22,566 nucleotides of DNA, taken from Coprosoma sp963660615 (lineage in GTDB: Bacteria; Bacillota_I; Bacilli_A; RF39; UBA660). The DNA lies in the NCBI GenBank assembly GCA_963660615.1, contig CAVKYE010000019.1:1-22566 (forward strand), written 5' to 3'. Of this stretch, positions 15,546-22,566 are shown one piece after another; the first letter of the stretch is position 1; each line of letters begins with the position of its first letter. The translations under genes were made by a program, and so were the position numbers. A model generated the notes under the pieces. It worked only from the letters and a program-made list of their open reading frames with translations. It had not been told where the DNA came from and did no database searches.

Positions 15546-18166
15546 TTCACATCACCAATAGCCGCCTGTGCAGAAGCCAAAATAGCAATCGGAACACGGT
15601 AAGGCGAGCAAGAAACATAATCAAGTCCAACTTCATGAAAAAATTTTATACTCAAAGGATCACCACCATGTTCACCACAAACACCAAGTTCAATACTAGG
15701 ATTAACCTTTAAAGCAAGTTTTTTAGCCACTATAATAAGTTTTCCAACCCCTTCAGTATCAATCGTTTTAAAAGGATCCTTCTTAAAAATACCTTTTTTA
15801 TAATAATCTTCTAAAAATGAAGAAGCATCATCACGAGAAAAACCATAAGTCATTTGCGTCAAATCATTAGTACCAAAACTAAAGAAAGAAACCTCCTCAG
15901 CAAGTTCACAAGCCATAACAACACCTCTTGGAACCTCAATCATCGTACCAATTTCATAATTAATCTTTATCTTATACTCTTCCATAACCTTTTGAGCCGT
16001 ACTAATAACAATAGACTTCAAATAATTAAGTTCATTTACATCGCCAATTAAAGGAATCATAAGTTCAGGTTTCACCTTATAACCTTCCTTCATAACACAA
16101 GCAGCAGCCTCCATAATAGCCCTTGTTTGCATAACCGCAATCTCCGGATAAGTAATTGCAAGCCTACACCCACGATGTCCCATCATTGGATTAAATTCTT
16201 TAAGTTCAGAAATAACCGTCCTAAGTTCGTCAACCGTAATATTAATATCTAAAGCAAGTTTTGAAATCTCTTCATCCGTCTTAGGAAGAAATTCATGTAA
16301 AGGTGGATCCAAATACCTAATAGTCATCTTTTTATCATTCATAACCCTAAAAATCTTTTCAAAATCAGACCTTTGCATCGGAAGAATCTCATCCAAAGCC
16401 TTCTTTCTTTCATCAGAATCACGAGCCAAAATCATCTTTCTCATAGCAAAAATCTTATGTTCCTCAAAAAACATGTGTTCAGTTCTACATAATCCCAAGC
16501 CTTCAGCACCAAAAGATAAAGCCATCTTCGCATCCTTCAAAGTCTCAGCATTAGCCCTAACACCAAGTTTTTTAACACTCTTAGCCCAAGACATAAACGT
16601 TTCAAACTCTTTATCAACTTTCACATCTAAAGTATCAATATTACCTTCATAAATCTTACCAGTAGTTCCATCAAGCGATAACTCAGATCCCTCTTTATAA
16701 ACACTATCCCCATTAGATAAAGTCTTATTAACCTCATCAACAACAAGATCATGACAACCACTAATACAGCATCTACCAATACCCCTAGCCACAACCGCTG
16801 CATGACTAGTCATACCACCTCTTACAGTAATAATACCGACCGCACTATTCATGCCCTCAATATCCTCAGGTGAAGTCTCATTTCTAACCAAAATAGGATT
16901 AACACCAGATTTTTTTGCTTCAAGAACATCCTTAACCGTAAAATAAATTTTACCAGTAACCGCTCCAGGTGAAGCAGGAAGCCCCGTCGTAACCACCTTT
17001 GCCTTTGCCAAAGAACTATCATCAAAAGAAGGATGTAATAAATCATCTAATTTCAAAGGATCAATTCTCATAAGAGACTCATTTTTAGTAATAAGACCTT
17101 CCTCAACCATCGCTACCGCAATTTTCAAAGCTGCATAAGTTGTCCTCTTACCATTTCTAGTTTGAAGCATAAAAAGCTTCCCCTTCTCCACCGTGAATTC
17201 CATATCCTGCATATCCTTATAATGGCGTTCCAAAATCTTAGAAATATCCTTTAATTCACGGTAAATGTTAGGATAATCCCTTTGAAGAGTAATAATCTGT
17301 TTAGGCGTCCTAACCCCAGAAACAATATCCTCACCTTGAGCCTTTTCTAAATACTCACCATATAAATTATCATCACCGTTAGAAGGATTTCTAGAAAAAG
17401 CAACACCAGTAAGCGAATCATCAGTAAGATTACCATAAACCATTTCCTGAACATTAACAGCCGTGCCAAGTCTATCACTAATATTATTCATCTTACGATA
17501 AACCTTAGCCCTATCCGTATTCCAAGAACGGAAAACAGCCTTAACCGCCTCAATAATCTGACACTTAGGATCCATAGGAAAATCTTCCTTAACAATTTTT
17601 TTATAAACTTTCTTAGATTCCATCGCAATATTATACATATCTTCAGCCGAAAGCTCAATATCACTTTGAACATGACGACTCTTCTTCTTAGTTTCAATAA
17701 GCTTTTCAAACTCATCCTTGCCCTTGCCTTTAACAACATCAGCAAACATCATAATAAGTCTTCTATAAGAATCATAAACAAAGCGAATACTCTCCTCATC
17801 CTTAGACAAACTCTTTGCAATAGAATCGTTAAGACCTAAATTTAAAATCGTATCCATCATTCCAGGCATACTAATAGGCGCTCCACTTCTAACCGATAAA
17901 AGTAAAGGATTAGATGTACTACCAAGCTTTTTACCAGTTTGCTCCTCAAGCTTTTCCAAAGTCTTAAAAATTTCATTAACAATAGTTCCCTCAAGTTTCT
18001 CAGAAGCCATATAATATCTATTACAAGCCTCAGTCGTAACCGTAAATCCCTTAGGAACAGGAAGCCCCATATTAATCATCTCAGCCAAATTAGCTCCCTT
18101 ACCACCTAAAAGATTTCTCATATCTTTATTTCCTTCATTAAACAAATACACATACTTTATCATCAT
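15542..18166 (-). CDS. ppdK: Pyruvate, phosphate dikinase
   Basis: An 874-residue full-length PPDK, converting PEP, AMP and PPi to pyruvate, ATP and Pi (reversible), cytosolic. N-terminal ATP-grasp part: NLLGGKGANLAEM and the long SVRSGAPISMPGMMDTILN motif area. Central swivel domain: GGMTSHAAVVARGIG with the phosphorylated His at residue 455, the same number as in the Clostridium symbiosum enzyme, preceded by a Thr two residues earlier, the usual regulatory site. C-terminal TIM barrel: GLCRTEHMF, and GVCGEHGGDP with the catalytic Cys at about residue 830. All key residues are present. ATG at 18166 has AGGAG 6 bases upstream. It heads the coupled unit with the PfkB kinase and Smr protein. No PPDK regulatory protein gene is nearby. 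Confidence 0.97.
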   Translation of the reverse strand: MMIKYVYLFNEGNKDMRNLLGGKGANLAEMINMGLPVPKGFTVTTEACNRYYMASEKLEGTIVNEIFKTLEKLEEQTGKKLGSTSNPLLLSVRSGAPISMPGMMDTILNLGLNDSIAKSLSKDEESIRFVYDSYRRLIMMFADVVKGKGKDEFEKLIETKKKSRHVQSDIELSAEDMYNIAMESKKVYKKIVKEDFPMDPKCQIIEAVKAVFRSWNTDRAKVYRKMNNISDRLGTAVNVQEMVYGNLTDDSLTGVAFSRNPSNGDDNLYGEYLEKAQGEDIVSGVRTPKQIITLQRDYPNIYRELKDISKILERHYKDMQDMEFTVEKGKLFMLQTRNGKRTTYAALKIAVAMVEEGLITKNESLMRIDPLKLDDLLHPSFDDSSLAKAKVVTTGLPASPGAVTGKIYFTVKDVLEAKKSGVNPILVRNETSPEDIEGMNSAVGIITVRGGMTSHAAVVARGIGRCCISGCHDLVVDEVNKTLSNGDSVYKEGSELSLDGTTGKIYEGNIDTLDVKVDKEFETFMSWAKSVKKLGVRANAETLKDAKMALSFGAEGLGLCRTEHMFFEEHKIFAMRKMILARDSDERKKALDEILPMQRSDFEKIFRVMNDKKMTIRYLDPPLHEFLPKTDEEISKLALDINITVDELRTVISELKEFNPMMGHRGCRLAITYPEIAVMQTRAIMEAAACVMKEGYKVKPELMIPLIGDVNELNYLKSIVISTAQKVMEEYKIKINYEIGTMIEVPRGVVMACELAEEVSFFSFGTNDLTQMTYGFSRDDASSFLEDYYKKGIFKKDPFKTIDTEGVGKLIIVAKKLALKVNPSIELGVCGEHGGDPLSIKFFHEVGLDYVSCSPYRVPIAILASAQAAIGDVK

Positions 18167-18191
18167 ATCATGCTCCTTTTATTCTTATATA

Positions 18192-18220
18192 ATTATAACA
18201 TTAATTTTAAAAATTGTCTT
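18192..18220 (-). promoter_or_regulatory. Promoter of ppdK
   Basis: AAGACA (18215-18220), 17 bases, perfect TATAAT (18192-18197) with TG one base before it (extended -10), 25 bases before the ATG. Confidence 0.62.
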
Positions 18221-18234
18221 TATTTTTTTAAAAA

Positions 18235-19092
18235 TTAAGCCCTAGGATGACTATTTAAATAAACATTCCTAAGTCTCTCATTAGATACATGCGTATATAT
18301 TTGCGTCGTCGATAAACTTTCATGGCCAAGCAAATCCCCAACACTCTTCAAATCAGCCCCCTCATTAAGCATATGCGTCGCATAAGTATGCCTCAAAGTA
18401 TGAGGACTCACATGAACCTTTATTCCGCACCTCATAGCCGCATTAGAAACAATAGCCCTAACCGTCCTAGTATTTAACATATCACCATGTTTATTAACAA
18501 ATAAATAAACACTATCAGAATTCCTAACATTTAAATATAAATCAAGTAACTTCCCACACCTTTTACCATAATAAGTATACCTTTCCTTATTTCCTTTACC
18601 TAAAATAAGTATCTTACAATCATCAAAATCAATATCCAAAAGTTTAATACTAACAAGTTCACTTACCCGAATACCCGTAGAATAAAGCATCTCCAATATC
18701 AAAGCATCACGTATTCCTTCTAAAGTACTAATATCTGGAGTATTTAAAAGCTTATCCAAATCATTATAATTTAAATAATTTGGCAAATGCTTTTCACCCT
18801 TAGGATTACTAACAAGCGTCATCGGATTATTCAAAATAATATTCTCACTTTCCAAATACTTAAAATAACTTTTCAAACTAGAAATCTTCCTTGAAATAGA
18901 TGAAGTCTTCATCTTACAATCATATAAAAACTTCAAATAACCCCTTATAGTCTCCAAAGTAACACAAGAAATATCTACATTTTTAATAAAAGAATTAAAA
19001 AAAACAAGATCATTACGATAACTAATCACCGTATGATCAGAATAATGTTTCTCATATTTCAAATAATCTAAAAATTTATTTATATTATCCAT
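18235..19092 (-). CDS. xerC: Tyrosine recombinase, XerC/XerD type
   Basis: A 285-residue integrase-family recombinase: SAM-like N-terminal DNA-binding domain (1-90) and a catalytic domain with all six residues: R142 (TGIRVSEL), K166 (GKGNKER), H231 and R234 (PHTLRHTYA), H257 (LLGHESL) and nucleophile Y266 (TQIYTHVS). It ends in HPRA, as XerC and XerD do. The housekeeping role is resolving chromosome dimers at dif. XerC is preferred over XerD because topA is close by, as in the Bacillus topA-trmFO-xerC order, but the two are hard to separate by eye. ATG at 19092 is chosen: GGTGAT lies 3 bases upstream, and an earlier in-frame start at 19119 is upstream of the -10 and so cannot be used from this promoter. 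Confidence 0.9.
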   Translation of the reverse strand: MDNINKFLDYLKYEKHYSDHTVISYRNDLVFFNSFIKNVDISCVTLETIRGYLKFLYDCKMKTSSISRKISSLKSYFKYLESENIILNNPMTLVSNPKGEKHLPNYLNYNDLDKLLNTPDISTLEGIRDALILEMLYSTGIRVSELVSIKLLDIDFDDCKILILGKGNKERYTYYGKRCGKLLDLYLNVRNSDSVYLFVNKHGDMLNTRTVRAIVSNAAMRCGIKVHVSPHTLRHTYATHMLNEGADLKSVGDLLGHESLSTTQIYTHVSNERLRNVYLNSHPRA

Positions 19093-19109
19093 ATCATCAC
19101 CATAGCTAA

Positions 19110-19138
19110 ATAATAGCATACAAATGTTTCTATGTCAA
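19110..19138 (-). promoter_or_regulatory. Promoter of the Xer gene
   Basis: Perfect TTGACA (19133-19138), 17 bases, TATTAT (19110-19115), with TG one base before the -10. The start codon follows 17 bases later, so the leader is very short. Confidence 0.75.
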
Positions 19139-19139
19139 T

Positions 19140-19160
19140 AAAAAAGCCATTTAAGCTTTC
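19140..19160 (-). terminator. Weak intrinsic terminator of the gene between topA and xerC
   Basis: Minus strand AAAGC, 7-base loop, GCTTTTTT. Short stem but good T-run; overlaps the last codons and is followed at once by the Xer promoter. Confidence 0.5.
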
Positions 19161-20140
19161 TTATCTTTACTATAAGTAAAAGGTATCTGCATCTGACCAT
19201 TATCCTCAATAAAAGCTTTAGAATAAACATCTCGACTCACCTTCATAGAAGAACTAGGTACTTTCAAAGGTCTCAAAGAAGAAACATGCCTATCATCCGG
19301 CTCATTAAAAGGACGAATACTCCTTTCAATAAAATCTTTCTCCTTTTTATAAAGTTCCCTTATAATACAATTCCCCCTAATATTAGAATAAAGGCACACC
19401 GGCCATATAACAAGATCCTCACCATACTTCAAATCCCAATTCTTAGCCTTTAAAAGTGAAGGCGTATAATACCTTCCATAATCAAACTTCTTAAGAAAAA
19501 TACGATACTCCGCTTCCATATCCGCGCTAGAATTTATATGTGACCTAAAAAATTCCTTAACCTCCATATTAAACCTTGAAACATAAGGATTACCAGCCGA
19601 AAATCTATAAGCAAGATCATTATTATTAATAAAATCAGTAAGATACTCATTATCACTATAAACCAAATCAGTTACACTAGGATTATTCTCATTAAAACAT
19701 TCAATAAAAACCCAAAGATCATCATTATCATAATCTTCAATATTCAAATAACCCTTCTTCCTAATATCATCAAGAAGCTCATCTCTAGACGAAAACCTAG
19801 TCGTATAAGCATCAATTGCCATCTCATATGTTTTTTTACCAAGCGTGTGGCCTCCCTTAATATTAGGAATTAAAACAGAATACCTCTCCTCATCATAAAA
19901 ATTTTTCATACTCGCATTGACATAATTAAAATACTTTAAAATAACCATTCCAGAAACAGAAGAAACATCCCCCTTCTCCAAAAGAAGTATCTGTTCTTTA
20001 GAAAGTCCAAGTTCCTCTTCAAGCTTATCAAGAACCAAAGAAGGATTATTCAAAGAATTTCTTATTTTTCCAAGTTCCATTGCCACATCCTTCTTAGGAA
20101 AGACCATTAAACTATAACACTTTTCATCTTGCTTTTTCAT
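19151..20140 (-). CDS. Hypothetical protein, 329 aa
   Basis: A soluble protein with no signal peptide and no membrane segment. Residues about 35-60 (LDKLEEELGLSKEQILLLEK) could form a helix-turn-helix or a similar small helical unit; the rest is mixed and rich in aromatic and acidic residues. I do not recognise the family. It holds the place between topA and xerC where many Firmicutes have trmFO, but it has no FAD-binding GxGxxG motif, so it is not TrmFO. ATG at 20140 is chosen, 4 bases behind GGTGAT; GTG/ATG codons at 20152-20146 overlap that site. A weak extended -10 (TAAACT, 20160-20165) lies just behind the topA terminator and could drive it. Confidence 0.75.
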   Translation of the reverse strand: MKKQDEKCYSLMVFPKKDVAMELGKIRNSLNNPSLVLDKLEEELGLSKEQILLLEKGDVSSVSGMVILKYFNYVNASMKNFYDEERYSVLIPNIKGGHTLGKKTYEMAIDAYTTRFSSRDELLDDIRKKGYLNIEDYDNDDLWVFIECFNENNPSVTDLVYSDNEYLTDFINNNDLAYRFSAGNPYVSRFNMEVKEFFRSHINSSADMEAEYRIFLKKFDYGRYYTPSLLKAKNWDLKYGEDLVIWPVCLYSNIRGNCIIRELYKKEKDFIERSIRPFNEPDDRHVSSLRPLKVPSSSMKVSRDVYSKAFIEDNGQMQIPFTYSKDKKA

Positions 20141-20178
20141 ACACATCACCACTACTAATAGTTTAACACATCTAAAAG

Positions 20179-20202
20179 AAAAAAACTATTCCTAAGAATA
20201 AT
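20179..20202 (-). terminator. Intrinsic terminator of topA
   Basis: Minus strand ATTATTC, loop TTAG, GAATAGT followed by further T; 7 pairs with one wobble, directly after the stop codon. Confidence 0.8.
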
Positions 20203-22230
20203 TTATTTCGTATAATCACAAGAACTACACTTAACCTTATCTTTTTTTATAGTAAGCATAGCTCCACAAAGAGGACACTTCTCTCCCGTAGGTTCATCCC
20301 AATACGCCGTAGTGCAGGTAGGATAATTATTACAACCATAAAAGATTTTACCCCTTTTACTACGTTTTTGAATAATCTTTCCAGAATCACAATTAGGACA
20401 ATCACAAATAATCTGATCCTCACTAGGCTCATTTTTAATATACTTGCACTTAGGAAAATTAGAACAAGCCACAAACTCACCATATCTTCCTTTCCTAATA
20501 ACTAAATCCCCACCACAAAGAGGACACTCTTCACCAGTTTTAGGAGCTTCTTTTTTAGGTGACTTTTCCAAAGCCTCCTCAACCGAAGGCTCAAATTGCT
20601 TATAAAAATTCTCAAGGACCTCATACCAAACTTCCTTACCCAAAGCAATCTTATCCAAATCATTTTCCATATTAGCCGTATATTCAACATTTATTATATG
20701 TTTAAAAAACTCCTGAAGTTTATCAGTAACTTCAAAACCAATATCCGTAGGAATAAATTTCTTGTCAACAACATCAACATATCCTCTATTTTTAATATTC
20801 TCCATTATAGTAGCATACGTACTAGGCCTTCCAATACCAAGTTCATCCATCTCCTTAATAAGCTTAGCCTCGGTATATCTAGCCGGCGGTTGCGTAAAAT
20901 GTTGTTCCTTAACAACATCATTTGAAACAATAATAGAATTACATTTCAAAGAAGAAGGCAAAACAGCATCCTTAGTATCTTCATAATCCTTATAAACTTT
21001 CAAATAACCATCAAAAACAATAACATGACCAGTTGCCTTAAACTGATAATTATTATTATTCAAAATAACACTAGTACCCTCTATCTTAGCTTCCTTCATC
21101 AAACTAGCCAAAGCCCTATAATAAATAAGTCTATATAACTTATACTCATCATCCTTCAAATATGGCTTAACACTCAAAGGTGTTCTTTCAATACTAGTAG
21201 GTCTAATAGCCTCATGAGCATCTTGAACATTCTCCGTCTTCTTAGAAACCTTTACATGACCAACATAATCCTTACCATATTCCCTTTCAATAAAGCTATA
21301 AGTCGAAGAAATAAATTCCGAAGCAAGCCTAATAGAATCAGTACGCATATAAGTAATCAAACCAACGGTTTCATCTTCAATATCAATACCCTCATACAAC
21401 CTTTGAGCAACAGACATCGTCTTTCTCGCCCCAAACCTAAGTTTACTTGAAGCCTCCTGTTGCATAGTACTAGTCGTAAAAGGAGCCCTAGAAGACTTTT
21501 GCCTATTTTTCTTATCAATAGACTCAATTTCAAAATCAGAAGAAAGCTTTCCTAAAATATCATCCGCTTCCTTTTCATTTTTTACCTCCAAAGTCTTATG
21601 ATCAAAAGCAAAAAGCCCAGCCTTAAAATCATCAAATAAAGCATCAATACTCCAATATTCTGAAGGTTTAAAAGCCCTTATCTCCCTTTCCTTATCAACA
21701 ATAAGCTTAAGAGCCACACTTTGAACCCTTCCCGCACTACTGCCATCAGTCTTAGATTGAATAAGCTTACTTAATCTAAACCCAATTATTCTATCAAGTA
21801 TTCTACGAGTTTCTTGACTATTTACCAAATTTTTATCAATCGTAGAAGCATTTTTAATTCCTTCAGTAACACCTTTTTTCGTAATCTCCGAAAACGCTGC
21901 ACGCTTATAATTATCATCGTTAAGCCCTAAAACATCATAAATATGCCAAGCAATCGCCTCACCTTCACGGTCCGGATCAGTAGCTAGATAAACACAATCA
22001 ACTTTCTTAGCTTCCTTTTTAAGTTCATCAATAACCGTTTTTTTGCCTCTTATAGTTTTATAATCAGGTTTAAAATGATTTTCAACATCAACACCAAGAC
22101 CAAACTTACCACGAGTAGATAAATCCCTAATATGGCCCTTACTAGATGTAACAATATAATCATTACCCAAATATTTACTTATAGATTTTACCTTTGTTGG
22201 TGATTCCACTATCACTAATTTTTTAGTCAT
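20203..22230 (-). CDS. topA: DNA topoisomerase I (type IA)
   Basis: A 675-residue type IA topoisomerase that relaxes negative supercoils. The TOPRIM domain starts at VIVESPTKVKSI with E9 and continues to TDPDREGE with D85, D87 and E89 as metal-binding acids. The catalytic Tyr is Y294 in LITYMRTDS. QSVALKLIVDKERE and the LGIGRPSTYA motif are typical. The C-terminus has three Cys4 zinc ribbons: CPLCGG...CSNFPKC (from about 565), CPNC...CNNYPTC, and CPLCGA...CSSC. Length and domain order are normal for Firmicutes. ATG at 22230 has AAGGA about 10 bases upstream. It has its own promoter and terminator. Confidence 0.97.
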   Translation of the reverse strand: MTKKLVIVESPTKVKSISKYLGNDYIVTSSKGHIRDLSTRGKFGLGVDVENHFKPDYKTIRGKKTVIDELKKEAKKVDCVYLATDPDREGEAIAWHIYDVLGLNDDNYKRAAFSEITKKGVTEGIKNASTIDKNLVNSQETRRILDRIIGFRLSKLIQSKTDGSSAGRVQSVALKLIVDKEREIRAFKPSEYWSIDALFDDFKAGLFAFDHKTLEVKNEKEADDILGKLSSDFEIESIDKKNRQKSSRAPFTTSTMQQEASSKLRFGARKTMSVAQRLYEGIDIEDETVGLITYMRTDSIRLASEFISSTYSFIEREYGKDYVGHVKVSKKTENVQDAHEAIRPTSIERTPLSVKPYLKDDEYKLYRLIYYRALASLMKEAKIEGTSVILNNNNYQFKATGHVIVFDGYLKVYKDYEDTKDAVLPSSLKCNSIIVSNDVVKEQHFTQPPARYTEAKLIKEMDELGIGRPSTYATIMENIKNRGYVDVVDKKFIPTDIGFEVTDKLQEFFKHIINVEYTANMENDLDKIALGKEVWYEVLENFYKQFEPSVEEALEKSPKKEAPKTGEECPLCGGDLVIRKGRYGEFVACSNFPKCKYIKNEPSEDQIICDCPNCDSGKIIQKRSKRGKIFYGCNNYPTCTTAYWDEPTGEKCPLCGAMLTIKKDKVKCSSCDYTK

Positions 22231-22262
22231 AAGTCACGTCCTTTTCTTCTAAACTAATATAA

Positions 22263-22291
22263 CTTATACACCAATATTAAAATTATGTCAA
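22263..22291 (-). promoter_or_regulatory. Promoter of topA
   Basis: Perfect TTGACA (22286-22291), 17 bases, TATAAG (22263-22268) with TG just before the -10. About 32 bases of leader and spacer precede the ATG. Confidence 0.72.
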
Positions 22292-22307
22292 TTACTTAAA
22301 TAAAAAG

Positions 22308-22342
22308 AAAAAAAGAAACTAGCATTATAAATTACTAATTTC
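22308..22342 (-). terminator. Intrinsic terminator of the Rpn-like gene
   Basis: Minus strand GAAATTAG, 12-base loop, CTAGTTTC, then seven T. Eight pairs with one wobble; the TAA stop is in the loop. Confidence 0.8.
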
Positions 22343-22566
22343 TTCAATAGATAAACCTGTTATTTCTGATATTTCATTTTTGTTCATACCTCTTTCGAGC
22401 ATACTTTTAGCTATTTCTTTTTGTTTTTTTATTTCGCCTTTTTCAAGTCCAATAGCCTCGCCTTTCTCAAGTCCAATAGCCTCGCCTTCAGCTTTGCCAC
22501 TTAAAGCAGCTTCCTTGATATCAAACTCCTTCATAGCCTTGTCCATTTTTTGCTTGTTATATAATC
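22325..22566 (-). CDS. C-terminal end of an Rpn/PD-(D/E)XK nuclease-type transposase-like protein (5' part outside window)
   Basis: The frame is open to the right edge (about 79 codons seen, entering with LYNKQKMDKAM), so only the C-terminus is present. It shows the usual tail of the Rpn / PD-(D/E)XK nuclease family: a basic/acidic helical linker with Gly-Glu repeats (EAIGLEKG twice), then a small helix-turn-helix-like end, MLERGMNKNEISEITGLSIE. The nuclease core is outside, so activity cannot be judged. Such proteins are recombination-promoting or transposase-like nucleases and often occur in many copies in gut Firmicutes. An ATG at 22546 is within the frame but has no ribosome site and is not thought to be the true start. 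Confidence 0.72.
   Translation of the reverse strand, partial: LYNKQKMDKAMKEFDIKEAALSGKAEGEAIGLEKGEAIGLEKGEIKKQKEIAKSMLERGMNKNEISEITGLSIEEISNL
22435..22482 (-). repeat. 24-base tandem duplication in the Rpn-like gene
   Basis: Two 24-base copies differing at one base (22435-22458 and 22459-22482), coding for EAIGLEKG twice. Copy-number change would keep the frame. Confidence 0.88.

Noticed and set aside
22325..22566. Complete insertion sequence at the right edge
   Set aside because: Only a C-terminal coding end and a normal terminator are seen; no inverted terminal repeats or target duplication.

Overview
The window is chromosomal DNA from a very AT-rich, low-GC Gram-positive-type bacterium, most likely an uncultured, gut-associated member of the Bacilli/Mollicutes-like Firmicutes. 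Pointers are an M23 pair with PcsB/CwlO-type coiled coils, a MurJ/SpoVB flippase, a Cse60-like small protein, PPDK-based glycolysis, and Firmicutes-type promoters (TTGACA, 17 bases, TATAAT-like) and U-tract terminators. TGA is used as a stop (for example ppdK ends in TGA inside an ATGA overlap), so the code is standard and not the Mycoplasma code. Taxon placement is inference only. No tRNA, rRNA, CRISPR array, insertion sequence or prophage was seen.

All genes but one lie on the minus strand. Reading in transcription direction from the right edge: the 3' end of an Rpn-type nuclease/transposase gene with its terminator; topA; a hypothetical gene; a Xer tyrosine recombinase of XerC type; a translationally coupled ppdK - PfkB sugar kinase - Smr-domain block; a membrane-anchored, Ser- and Cys-rich surface protein; a small hypothetical gene with a palindrome over its promoter; and a FeoB-like permease whose GTPase domain has lost all its nucleotide-binding motifs. 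A gene-free, A-rich stretch of about 436 bases follows. The single plus-strand gene, a TIGR01212/YhcC-type radical SAM protein, comes next, then a DcuC/YfcC-type carrier with a Lys/Thr-rich loop insert and an arylsulfate sulfotransferase (ASST) with its active-site residues intact. The left third is an envelope cluster: a YgjP-like metalloprotease, two tandem secreted M23/coiled-coil proteins, a Cse60-like protein, a MurJ/SpoVB flippase, and a five-TM protein that runs off the left edge.

The left cluster looks like one cell-wall operon. The two M23 proteins are duplicates that have diverged at the active site: the downstream copy keeps all metal and catalytic residues, while the upstream copy has Asp instead of His in the final HxH motif. 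Most units are closed by a clear intrinsic hairpin overlapping or abutting the last stop codon, and several reopen with a promoter directly behind it, so the region is compact with well separated transcription units.

The most unusual points are the FeoB homologue without a working G domain, the M23 pair with one altered zinc site, the Lys/Thr-rich insert in the carrier, two terminators with identical 11-base stem arms, the palindrome over a promoter, and a base skew that makes the plus strand A-rich whichever strand is coding.
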